This document shows, in pieces, positions 6,412-12,954 of a stretch of 17,145 nt of DNA (within the stretch, counting starts at the first letter, position 1; each line of letters opens with the position of its first letter). Source of the DNA: JBKHXF01 sp046566145 (GTDB taxonomy: Bacteria > Actinomycetota > Nitriliruptoria > Nitriliruptorales > Nitriliruptoraceae). The notes under the pieces are model-generated. The model was not told where the DNA came from and did no database searches. It saw only the letters and a program-made list of their open reading frames with translations. Location: contig JBKHXF010000020.1 of the NCBI GenBank assembly GCA_046566145.1, forward strand, positions 1 to 17,145. Reading direction: 5' to 3'. The translations under genes and the position numbers were made by a program.

Positions 6412-7614
6412 GTGGCAGGCGAGGGTCCCGACGCGGCCGGACGGGTCGCGCTCGTACACGACGACGCGATGGTCGCCTACGACTTCGGTCCGCAGCACCC
6501 GCTCGCGCCGGTCCGCGTCGAGCTGACCGTGGCCCTGATCCGCGAGCTCGGTCTCGTCGGCACCGCCGGCGCGGCGGAGGTCCTGCCGGGCCCGTTCGAC
6601 GAGACCGAGCTGCTGCGGCTGCACCGCCCCGAGTTCGTCGCGGCGATCCGGCGCGCCTCGGCCGACCCGTCGCTGTACGCGCTGCCCGAGGCGGGCCTCG
6701 GGCCGGGCGACAACCCCATCTTCGGCGGGATGCACGAGGCATCCATGCTCGTGTGCGCGGCGTCGAAGGAGGCCGCACGGCTCGTCTGGGAGGGCGAGGC
6801 CGACCACGCATTCAACCCGGGCGGCGGCCTGCACCACGCGATGCCCGACCGGGCCGCCGGCTTCTGCGTCTACAACGACCCCGCGATCGCGATCGACTGG
6901 CTCCTCGAGCACGGCGCCGAGCGCGTCGCGTACGTCGACGTCGACGTCCACCACGGCGACGGGGTGGAGGTCATGTTCGCCGACGACCCGCGCGTGCTGA
7001 CCGTCTCGTTCCACGAGTCCGGCCGGTTCCTGTTCCCCGGGACGGGTCGGTCCACGGACATCGGGGGACCGACGGCGCTGGGCTCCGCGGTCAACGTCCC
7101 CCTGCACCCCGGTACCCACGGGCCGCTGTGGCTCGAGGCCTGGGAGGCCGCGGCCGAGCCGCTGCTGCGTGCGTTCGACCCGGACGTGCTGGTCACCCAG
7201 CTCGGCTGCGACACGCACGTGACCGACCCGCTCGCCCACCTCGGGCTCACGGTCGACGACTTCGCCGGGATCACCCACCGGCTCCACCGGCTGGCACACG
7301 ACGTCTGCGGCGGGCGCTGGGTCGCGCTCGGCGGTGGCGGGTACCAGATCGTCCACGTCGTCCCGCGGGCGTGGACCATCGCGTTCGCCGAGATGACCGA
7401 CACGCTGCTCCCGGTCGAGACCCCGATGGCGTGGCGCGAGCTCGCGGGCCACCGGACCGGGCAGCGGGCACCCGACGGGTTCACCGACGACCCGGTCCGC
7501 GTGCCCGCCGAGGTGCTCGATCGGACCCGCCGGGCCGCCGAGGAGTCGGTCGACGCCGTCCGCCGACTCGTCTGGCCGCACCACGGCCTGGGCGCCGCCG
7601 GCGCCGGGGGCTGA
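6412..7614 (+). CDS. acuC: AcuC / class I histone-deacetylase-fold deacetylase
   Basis: 400 residues from the GTG at 6412, preceded by GGAG (6401-6404). The arginase/deacetylase fold is complete: His dyad HH at 141-142 in FNPGGGLHHA, zinc ligands D178 and H180 in YVDVDVHHGDG, third zinc ligand D267 in QLGCDTH, and the catalytic Tyr311 in GGGGYQ. Numbering runs very close to human HDAC8. Bacterial members such as B. subtilis AcuC remove acetyl groups from lysines, for example on acetyl-CoA synthetase, while other members act on small amide substrates. No acetyl-CoA synthetase or acetoin genes flank it, so the substrate is open. It begins 69 bases after the exporter operon with its own -10-like motif and may be a separate unit. 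Confidence 0.88.
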   Translation: MAGEGPDAAGRVALVHDDAMVAYDFGPQHPLAPVRVELTVALIRELGLVGTAGAAEVLPGPFDETELLRLHRPEFVAAIRRASADPSLYALPEAGLGPGDNPIFGGMHEASMLVCAASKEAARLVWEGEADHAFNPGGGLHHAMPDRAAGFCVYNDPAIAIDWLLEHGAERVAYVDVDVHHGDGVEVMFADDPRVLTVSFHESGRFLFPGTGRSTDIGGPTALGSAVNVPLHPGTHGPLWLEAWEAAAEPLLRAFDPDVLVTQLGCDTHVTDPLAHLGLTVDDFAGITHRLHRLAHDVCGGRWVALGGGGYQIVHVVPRAWTIAFAEMTDTLLPVETPMAWRELAGHRTGQRAPDGFTDDPVRVPAEVLDRTRRAAEESVDAVRRLVWPHHGLGAAGAGG

Positions 7615-7653
7615 CCGGCCAGCCGGGCCTGTCGTCCGGCGAGGGCCGCTTGG

Positions 7654-7659
7654 TACGCT
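7654..7659 (+). promoter_or_regulatory. -10-like TACGCT placing the start of an HTH gene at +1
   Basis: TACGCT ends 7 bases before the ATG at 7667, so the transcript would start at or next to the ATG and be leaderless. A weak CTGTCG (7629-7634) could be a -35 with a long 19-bp spacer. No ribosome binding site precedes the ATG, supporting leaderless expression. Confidence 0.4.
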
Positions 7660-7666
7660 CGTACGC

Positions 7667-7867
7667 ATGTCCGACCGTCTGATGACCGCCAACGAGGTTG
7701 CTGACCTGCTCCGGGTCAGCACGATGACGGTGTACCGCCTCATCCGCTCCGGCGAACTCCCAGCGGTCCGCGTCGGCCGGAACTACCGGGTGCGCTCCGG
7801 GGACCTCGACCACTACCTCGAGGCGCAGCTCGTCGACCCGGACACGGTGGACGTCGCCGACCGGTGA
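7667..7867 (+). CDS. Small excisionase-family (MerR-like HTH_17) DNA-binding protein
   Basis: 66 residues. The whole protein is one winged HTH of the excisionase/HTH_17 type: LMTANEVADLLRVSTMTVYRLI forms the two HTH helices (about 5-26), SGELPAVRVGRNYRV the wing (about 28-42), and RSGDLDHYLE the closing helix. Despite the family name, no integrase or attachment site is nearby, so it is more likely a transcription regulator like the short BldC-type proteins. It lies 55 bases before the SDR gene on the same strand. In M. tuberculosis an excisionase-like gene (Rv0500A) also precedes an SDR (Rv0501) and an acyltransferase (Rv0502); this comparison is from memory. Confidence 0.87.
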   Translation: MSDRLMTANEVADLLRVSTMTVYRLIRSGELPAVRVGRNYRVRSGDLDHYLEAQLVDPDTVDVADR

Positions 7868-7907
7868 CCCGGTCACGACCGAGGCCGGCACCGCGCCCAC
7901 ACCCGAC

Positions 7908-7915
7908 GGAGGGGA
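7908..7915 (+). promoter_or_regulatory. Strong ribosome binding site fixing the SDR start
   Basis: GGAGGGGA lies 7 bases before the GTG at 7923 and is the best Shine-Dalgarno match in the area, which settles the start of the SDR gene. Confidence 0.7.
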
Positions 7916-7922
7916 ACCGTCC

Positions 7923-8993
7923 GTGCCTGAGACGCCCAAGGGCCGCCGCGTCCTGATCACCGGCATCGCCGGTGGCCTCGCCGGCATGCTCGCGCGCCGT
8001 CTCGAGCAGCGCGACGACGTCGAGTACCTCGTCGGTGCGGACGTGCGCGAGCCCACCCACGACCTCACGCGGACCGAGTTCGTCCGGGCCGACATCCGCA
8101 ACCCGCTGGTCGCCCGCGTCATCGAGGCCACGGCGGTCGACACGGTCGTGCACATGTCGACCGTGGCCGGGCCGGGCAGCGCCGGCGGTCGTGCGCGCCA
8201 GAAGGAGCTCAACGTCATCGGGGCGATGCAGCTGCTCGCGGCCGCCCAGAAGTCGGAGCACCTGCGCACGTTCGTCCTGAAGTCGTCGACGGCCGTCTAC
8301 GGCTCCGACCACACCGACCCGGCGCTGTTCCGCGAGGAGGACACCCCGCGGACGGCCCCGAAGGCCGGCTTCGCGAAGGACGCCGCCGAGGTCGAGGGCT
8401 ACGCCCGGGCGTTCGGCCGCCGGCGCAAGGACGTCGACCTGACGATCCTGCGCTTCGCGAACTTCCTCGGCGCCGAGGTCGACTCGGCGTTCGCGTCGTT
8501 CTTCACCCTCCCCGTGGTGCCGCGGGTCGCCGGCTTCGACCCGCGCCTGCAGTTCTGCCACGAGGAGGACGCCGTCGAGGTGCTCGAGCGCTCGGCGACG
8601 ACCTCGAAGCCGGGCATCTACAACGTGGCCGGCCCCGGCATCCTGTACCTGACCCAGTGCATCCGGCTCGCGGGCCGGGCGCCGGCGGCGGTGCCCCTGC
8701 CGCTCGTCAACGCGGTCGCCGGCGCGCTCAGGCGCAGCCGGCGCGTCGACTTCTCCCCGGAGCAGCTGCGCTTCCTGCAGTTCGGTCGCGTCGGGGACAT
8801 CACCCGTCTGGTGGAGCGGTTCGGCTACGAGCCGCGCTACTCCACACGCGAGGCGTTCGAGGACTTCATCGGCAAGCGTCGCATCGAGGGCTTCCTGGAC
8901 CGCGACGACGTGGTCCGGTGGGAGCGGGAGCTGTACGACTTCATCGCGCGCAAGGGCCAGGAGCGCTTCGTCGCGGCCCGGCGCACCACGTGA
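7923..8993 (+). CDS. Atypical extended SDR (NAD-dependent epimerase/dehydratase family)
   Basis: 356 residues from a GTG with a strong ribosome binding site. The N-terminus has the Rossmann nucleotide-binding motif (VLITGIAGGLAG, 10-21), an Asp ending the second strand (D40), and D57 in RADIRN. The serine stretch KSSTAVYGS (120-128) aligns with the SDR catalytic Ser/Thr region. The expected YxxxK is missing: the aligned segment is A148-G-F150-A-K152-D-A-A-E, with Lys but no Tyr. The C-terminal half (LQFCHEEDAVEVLERS, then GIYNVAGPGIL) is typical of the actinobacterial family that includes M. tuberculosis Rv0501 (annotated galE2), where I recall the same segment also lacking Tyr. It may bind NAD(P) without classical catalysis, or use another residue. 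It overlaps or nearly abuts the acyltransferase gene, so the two are probably co-translated. Confidence 0.85.
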   Translation: MPETPKGRRVLITGIAGGLAGMLARRLEQRDDVEYLVGADVREPTHDLTRTEFVRADIRNPLVARVIEATAVDTVVHMSTVAGPGSAGGRARQKELNVIGAMQLLAAAQKSEHLRTFVLKSSTAVYGSDHTDPALFREEDTPRTAPKAGFAKDAAEVEGYARAFGRRRKDVDLTILRFANFLGAEVDSAFASFFTLPVVPRVAGFDPRLQFCHEEDAVEVLERSATTSKPGIYNVAGPGILYLTQCIRLAGRAPAAVPLPLVNAVAGALRRSRRVDFSPEQLRFLQFGRVGDITRLVERFGYEPRYSTREAFEDFIGKRRIEGFLDRDDVVRWERELYDFIARKGQERFVAARRTT

Positions 8994-9004
8994 CGGAGGC
9001 GGAC

Positions 9005-10129
9005 GTGCCCGAGGACCAGGCCCAGGCGACCCAGGCGCGGGTCATCTCCATCGACGACGAGCGGGCCGCCCGCGCCGGCGGTCGTGCTCGCTGCAGCGCC
9101 GAGACCGCGGACGGGCGCTCGTGCCGGAACTACGCCGTCGAGGGTGGGCTGTGCCGCGTGCACGCGGTGCCGACCGTGGAGGAGACCGGCGAGCCCGCGT
9201 CCGACCGGCGTGACCCGAGGCCGCGCGACGCGATGGGCCGCCCGGCGGGTGGCATCGACCTGCTCGAGGGGCTGCGCGACGTCCTCGGCGACCGGTGGCT
9301 CGACCACGTCAAGGAGGTCGCCACGTTCCTGCGCCGTCGCGTCACGGGCGACTACCACGTCGACGAGTTCGGGTTCGACCGCGACCTCACCGAGCACGTG
9401 TTCATCCCGCTGCTGCGTCCGCTGCACCGCCGCTACTGGCGCGTCACCTCCACCGGCGCGGAGAACCTGCCCACCGGCGGTGGCCTGCTCGTCGCGAACC
9501 ACGCCGGGACGCTCCCGGCGGACGCGCTGATGACCCGGCTCGACGTGTTCGAGCACACCGGCCGCCACGCCCGCGAGCTCGGCGCCGACCTGGTGTTCCG
9601 CACGCCGCTGGTCGGCGAGTTCGGGCGCAAGACCGGTGCGACCCTCGCCTCCAGCGACGACGCCGACCGCCTGCTCGAGCGCGGTGAGCTCGTGGCCGTG
9701 TGGCCCGAGGGGTTCAAGGGCATCGGCAAGCCGTGGAAGGATCGGTACCGGCTGCAGCGCTTCGGCCGTGGCGGGTTCGTCGCGACGGCCCTGCGGGCGC
9801 AGGTCCCGATCGTCCCCACCGCGATCGTCGGCAGCGAGGAGATCTACCCGCTGCTCTACGACGTCAAGGTGCTCGCCCGGGTGCTCGGGTTCCCCTACTT
9901 CCCGATCGTGCCGCAGATGTTCGCCCTGCCGGTCCTCGGACCGGCCGCCCTGCTGCCGCTGCCGTCGAAGTGGTCGATCGAGTACGGCGACCCCATCGAC
10001 ACCACCGAGTACGGCCCGGAGGCCGCCGACGACCCGATGGCCGTGTTCGACCTGACCGACCGGGTGCGCGACACCATCCAGCAGATGCTCTACCGCAACC
10101 TGATGGGTCGCCGCTCCGTGTTCTTCTGA
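9005..10129 (+). CDS. PlsC/DGAT2-like acyltransferase with N-terminal Cys/His motif
   Basis: 374 residues from the GTG at 9005, which has GGAGG (8995-8999) 5 bases upstream; an in-frame GTG at 8990 overlapping the SDR stop is the alternative. Residues 30-53 carry C-x9-C-x9-C-x2-H, a small probable zinc-binding motif (RCSAETADGRSCRN...GLCRVH). The catalytic domain follows: NHAGTLPAD (165-173) with His166 and Asp173, spaced H-x6-D rather than the usual H-x4-D, and VWPEGFKGIGK (232-242) as the PEG phosphate-binding motif. Both are of the form I associate with the actinobacterial Rv0502-like family. The expected reaction is transfer of an acyl chain to a glycerolipid or similar acceptor at the membrane. 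The hydrophobic stretch about 290-318 may be a membrane contact. Exact substrate unknown. Confidence 0.85.
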   Translation: MPEDQAQATQARVISIDDERAARAGGRARCSAETADGRSCRNYAVEGGLCRVHAVPTVEETGEPASDRRDPRPRDAMGRPAGGIDLLEGLRDVLGDRWLDHVKEVATFLRRRVTGDYHVDEFGFDRDLTEHVFIPLLRPLHRRYWRVTSTGAENLPTGGGLLVANHAGTLPADALMTRLDVFEHTGRHARELGADLVFRTPLVGEFGRKTGATLASSDDADRLLERGELVAVWPEGFKGIGKPWKDRYRLQRFGRGGFVATALRAQVPIVPTAIVGSEEIYPLLYDVKVLARVLGFPYFPIVPQMFALPVLGPAALLPLPSKWSIEYGDPIDTTEYGPEAADDPMAVFDLTDRVRDTIQQMLYRNLMGRRSVFF

Positions 10130-10134
10130 GCCGC

Positions 10135-10140
10135 TAGGGT
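10135..10140 (+). promoter_or_regulatory. -10-like TAGGGT before a small membrane protein gene
   Basis: CTAGGGTGC, 55 bases before the ATG at 10196 and just after the acyltransferase stop, fits TAnnnT. Weak support on its own. Confidence 0.25.
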
Positions 10141-10195
10141 GCTGGGCGCGTCCGGGGGGTGCCGGGCGGGCGGAGTGCGACGGGGAGCACCGACG

Positions 10196-10336
10196 ATGCA
10201 GCAGCAGGACCGGGACCGACGGTGGGAGCTGGTCCGAACCGACGAGCGCCGGCGCACGTGGATCCGGTACGGCTACGTCGGCTGGGTGCTCATCGCCGCC
10301 GGCGCGCTCGGGCTCGTCATCGGCAAGATGAGCTGA
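10196..10336 (+). CDS. Tiny single-TM membrane protein
   Basis: 46 residues from the ATG at 10196, preceded by GGGGAG (10182-10187). An upstream in-frame start exists, but the extra residues are Gly/Arg-rich and lack a ribosome binding site. The N-terminal 27 residues are strongly charged (DRDRRWELVRTDERRRTW), followed by one hydrophobic helix (about 28-43, YVGWVLIAAGALGLVIG) and a short KMS end. The likely orientation is N-in. I recognise no family. It follows the acyltransferase by 66 bases on the same strand and converges on the surface-protein cluster. Coding status rests on the clean start, the membrane helix and the position. Confidence 0.55.
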   Translation: MQQQDRDRRWELVRTDERRRTWIRYGYVGWVLIAAGALGLVIGKMS

Positions 10337-10362
10337 CGGGCCGCTCGCGGTCCGGGCGGACG

Positions 10363-11277
10363 TCACGCCCGCCGGCGCTCCCGTAGCCAGGCCCGCAGCA
10401 CGATCCGCACGGCGGCGAGCTCGGCGACGGCCACGAGCCACAGCGGCAGCACCACCGCACGTGGGCCCGTCCCCGCGACCGCGCCGGCGGTGGTGGTCGC
10501 CTCCACGCGCGGCACGACCGCGGCCCCCAGCCGGGGGACGGTCGTCCACGCGAGCGTCACGGGGGCCGCGTCGCCGGCGGCGACCTCCACCGGGTCGCCG
10601 ACCAGCTCCCACACCCGGCCGGTGAGCCCGGTGACCGCGGCGCGGGGGGTGAGCCGCACCGCCTCGGTCCCGCCGTTGCGCAGCGTCGCGGTGACGGTCG
10701 CGCTGCCCGGCACGAGCGACACCGGGACGTCGAGGGCGACGTCCTCGAGGGTCACGCCCCCGCGCGCCTCCCCGGCGACCTGCACCAGCAGCGCGACGCG
10801 GACCGACACCTCGACCCCGCCGCCGGCCGGAGCGTCGCCGACCTCGGCCGCGACCAGCGCCGCCGTGCCGCCGGCCACGTCGTCGGCGGGCCGGGCGACC
10901 TCGAACGGCACGTCCACCGCCGCGCGGGGTGCCAGCACGATCGCGTCGCTGCCCTCCGGCACCGTCAGCCACGCGCCGGCGGCCGTCGGCTCGGCGCCGC
11001 TCGGGGCGACGGTCACGACGCCGTCGGGGTCCACGGAGACGTCCGCCGGCGCGACCCGGACCGTGACCTCGCGGTCGGTCAGGTTCTGCAGGCGCGCCGT
11101 GTCGGAGGCGGACCCACCGGGGGCGAGCGCCGGCCGGAACACCGAGCGGGCGGCGCCACCGACCGGCACCGGCTCGAACCGGAACGTGTCGGTCTCGCCC
11201 GCGGACGCCGACGGCGCCGCGACCACGAGGGTCAGCAGCGCCGCCAGCAGCAGGGGTCGGACGCGCAGCGGGCTCAC
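10363..11277 (-). CDS. DUF916-like secreted, membrane-anchored surface protein
   Basis: 304 residues from a GTG at 11277 that overlaps the previous gene's stop (GTGA). The signal peptide runs to about residue 26 (basic start, LLLAALLTLVVA, then SASA cleavage). The body is an all-beta protein rich in Val, Ala and Thr, in two Ig-like halves: LAPGGSASDTARLQNLTDREVTVRVAPADV resembles the first strands of DUF916 (WxL-interacting) proteins, and ATVTATLRNGGTEAVRLTPRAAV is a second Ig-like unit. A C-terminal hydrophobic segment (about 274-295) ends in a basic tail LRERRRA, so it is anchored in the membrane facing outward. Firmicute WxL operons pair a DUF916 protein with WxL proteins in this way. Family call is by pattern, not alignment. 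Confidence 0.65.
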   Translation of the reverse strand: MSPLRVRPLLLAALLTLVVAAPSASAGETDTFRFEPVPVGGAARSVFRPALAPGGSASDTARLQNLTDREVTVRVAPADVSVDPDGVVTVAPSGAEPTAAGAWLTVPEGSDAIVLAPRAAVDVPFEVARPADDVAGGTAALVAAEVGDAPAGGGVEVSVRVALLVQVAGEARGGVTLEDVALDVPVSLVPGSATVTATLRNGGTEAVRLTPRAAVTGLTGRVWELVGDPVEVAAGDAAPVTLAWTTVPRLGAAVVPRVEATTTAGAVAGTGPRAVVLPLWLVAVAELAAVRIVLRAWLRERRRA

Positions 11278-12353
11278 CTCACCTCGTCGAGGTCCACCTG
11301 GGTGACCTCCAGGCGGCCACCGTAGACGCCGGTCGGTTGCGTCAGCGTGTCGTCCGCGACGAGCTCGAGGAGCGCCGTGTACACGCCGCTCTGGCCGAGC
11401 AGCGAGCCGAGCCGGATGCTGGTGGTGTCGAGCAGCCCGACCACGGTCGACACGACGGTGGAGCCCGGGGCGTCGAGCACCGCGCGAGACACGCCGGCGT
11501 CGAGCAGCGCCTGGTAGACGGCCGCGTCCACCGTGGCCTGCTCCAGCAGGCCGGCAGCGACGAGCTCGGCGGCGGAGAGCCGCCCGTCACCGCTCGTGTC
11601 GGCCGCCGCCTCGACGTCGTCGAGCGCGAGCCCGAGCCACGCGAGGAGCTCGCCCACGAGGGCGCCGTTCGCCTCGCCGGACATCACCAGCACGCTGGTG
11701 GGGCTGGGGGCGCCGCCGGCGCAGGTCGGGTGCGCCGCCGCGTCGGTGAAGGCGCCGCCGCTCCCGGCGGCCACACGGATCGGCAGGGCGGCGGACGACC
11801 CGGCGACGAGGTCGACCGCGTCGGCGAGCGTCTGGTCGCGCAGCGGCAGGTCGGTGAGCGTCACGGCGGCGGGGATCCCGAGCGTCCCCAACGGGTCGAG
11901 CGTGGCGAGCGCACCCGAGAGGTCCGCCGTCAGCGTCGTGGCGGTCGACACGAGCCCCTCGACGTCGAGCACGGACACCGGGTCGGTCAGGTACCCGAGG
12001 GTGAACGCGCCGGCGGGGATCACGGTCGAGCAGTCGACGCCGTCCGGAGCGGTCGGGTCGAGCCGGGCCAGGTCCGACAGGGTCGCGGAGACCTGGTAGC
12101 CGACGTTGCGGTACCGGGCGTCGGTCACGACGGCAGCCATCGGGATCGAGCCGCCGGCGGTCACCGTGGTGTCGCCGAGCGGGCCGCCGCCGACGCCCTG
12201 CAGGGTGAAGCTCCGGGTGCCCGTCACGGTGGCGGCGAGCACGTCGGCACCGTCGGACGCGGCCCACGCGCCGCCGGCGGCGAGCAGGACCGCGGCGGAG
12301 GTGGCGCCGACGGCGCGGGTGGCGCGGCGGCGGGTCGGGGTGGAGCGGTCCAT
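11274..12353 (-). CDS. Secreted WxL-like surface protein with an EF-hand loop
   Basis: 359 residues from the ATG at 12353, preceded by GGAAAGG (12361-12367). A twin-Arg-like basic start (TRRRATRAVG) and a hydrophobic core end in WAA around residue 32: a signal peptide. The N-terminal portion (TRSFTLQ..., then SIPMAAVVTDARYRNVGYQVSATLSDL) and the terminal strand (TGVYGGRLEVTQVDL) resemble the sequence plan of WxL domains, in which a V.D.R....W.V.....D. block is followed by a final G.Y...L....L, but the defining Trp residues are absent. Residues 252-263 (DTSGDGRLSAAE) are a near-perfect EF-hand calcium loop with ligands at positions 1, 3, 5, 7, 9 and 12, of dockerin type, inside a helical insert (about 225-330). 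The two Cys at 108 and 211 could form a disulfide. No membrane anchor, so it would rely on its neighbours for attachment. Confidence 0.6.
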   Translation of the reverse strand: MDRSTPTRRRATRAVGATSAAVLLAAGGAWAASDGADVLAATVTGTRSFTLQGVGGGPLGDTTVTAGGSIPMAAVVTDARYRNVGYQVSATLSDLARLDPTAPDGVDCSTVIPAGAFTLGYLTDPVSVLDVEGLVSTATTLTADLSGALATLDPLGTLGIPAAVTLTDLPLRDQTLADAVDLVAGSSAALPIRVAAGSGGAFTDAAAHPTCAGGAPSPTSVLVMSGEANGALVGELLAWLGLALDDVEAAADTSGDGRLSAAELVAAGLLEQATVDAAVYQALLDAGVSRAVLDAPGSTVVSTVVGLLDTTSIRLGSLLGQSGVYTALLELVADDTLTQPTGVYGGRLEVTQVDLDEVR

Positions 12354-12369
12354 GGTGGGGCCTTTCCGG

Positions 12370-12723
12370 TCAGGCCTGCCGGCGCAGGGTGGTGAGCGCG
12401 GTCCCGGCGATCGTGAGGAGCAGGGCGAGCAGCAGCAGGAGCGCGGCGCCGATCCCGGTGACCGGGAGCGGGCCGAGCCGGTCGGGCGACGGCGCGTCGG
12501 GGGCGGCGTCGGGGGCCGCGGCGGGGACGTCGGGGCGGGTCGGCGAGGTCACCCCGCCGGGGGCGGTCGGCCCGGGAGCGCCCGGGTCGCCGGCGGGCAC
12601 GACGACCCGGACGTCGACGCCGGTCGCGGCCGCCGGCGGCGCCGACGAGAGCAGCAGCACCAGCGCCAGCCCGACGCGCGGCGCGCGTCGCCGCCGTCCG
12701 TCCGGAGCAGTCACGGAGGTCAT
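12370..12723 (-). CDS. Small LPXTG (LPVTG) sortase-anchored surface protein
   Basis: 117 residues from the ATG at 12723, preceded by GAGGGA (12728-12733). Layout: basic RRRR start and hydrophobic signal segment (18-34, VGLALVLLLSSAPPAAA); a short beta-like piece (VDVRVVVPAG); a Pro/Ala/Gly/Asp-rich wall spacer (about 45-83); LPVTG at 86-90; a hydrophobic helix (91-111); and a charged tail LRRQA. This is a complete cell-wall sorting signal, so a sortase would link the Thr to peptidoglycan. No sortase gene is in the window. It is the first gene of a three-gene minus-strand unit with 16 bases to the next gene. Small LPXTG proteins also head or end the csc/WxL operons of Firmicutes, where they are proposed to hold the complex on the wall. 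Confidence 0.8.
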   Translation of the reverse strand: MTSVTAPDGRRRRAPRVGLALVLLLSSAPPAAATGVDVRVVVPAGDPGAPGPTAPGGVTSPTRPDVPAAAPDAAPDAPSPDRLGPLPVTGIGAALLLLLALLLTIAGTALTTLRRQA

Positions 12724-12774
12724 CGGGTCCCTCGCCGCGCGTGGGTCGTCGGTCCTGCGCACGGTGGTCACCGT

Positions 12775-12784
12775 CCCACGTGGG
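12775..12784. promoter_or_regulatory. 10-bp palindrome CCCACGTGGG in the divergent intergenic region
   Basis: A perfect palindrome about 52 bases upstream of the LPVTG gene and 170 upstream of cysD, within the 231-bp divergent gap (12724-12954). It could be an operator for either unit, but one palindrome of this length in GC-rich DNA is weak evidence. Confidence 0.25.
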
Positions 12785-12905
12785 GTCGCGGACGCCCATG
12801 GGGCACCCGTCCCAGCCGCGCCGGCGGTGTGCTCCTCCCCGGCCGCCGTGCGGAGCACCGGACCGTTTCCCCCTGCTCGGCAGGTCGGCGGCGGCCGCGG
12901 GCTCC

Positions 12906-12911
12906 TACGCT
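12906..12911 (+). promoter_or_regulatory. -10-like TACGCT upstream of the cys operon
   Basis: TACGCTCCCG (12906-12915), 43 bases before the cysD ATG, is identical over ten bases to the element at 2980-2989. It leaves a 5' leader of roughly 35 bases. No clear -35. Confidence 0.4.
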
Positions 12912-12954
12912 CCCGGACCCACGAGCTCCGCCGACCCACGAGGCCACGAGCCCG

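Noticed and set aside
5046..7682. Plus-strand open frame of about 880 codons overlapping the permease and deacetylase genes
   Set aside because: Arg/Pro/Ala-rich low-complexity translation with no domain, out of frame with the real genes.
4663..7743. Open frame of about 1000 codons on the minus strand opposite the exporter and deacetylase genes
   Set aside because: Its translation is Asp/Arg/Gly/Val-rich noise and it lies opposite genes with complete, recognisable motifs. Long antisense frames are expected in DNA with such high third-position GC.
7667..7867. Excisionase-like gene as evidence for a prophage or integrative element
   Set aside because: No integrase, attachment repeats or phage genes are visible, and small HTH_17 proteins are commonly chromosomal regulators in actinobacteria.
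12724..12954. Riboswitch (SAM or similar) before cysD
   Set aside because: The likely leader is only about 35 bases and no conserved riboswitch core is recognisable.
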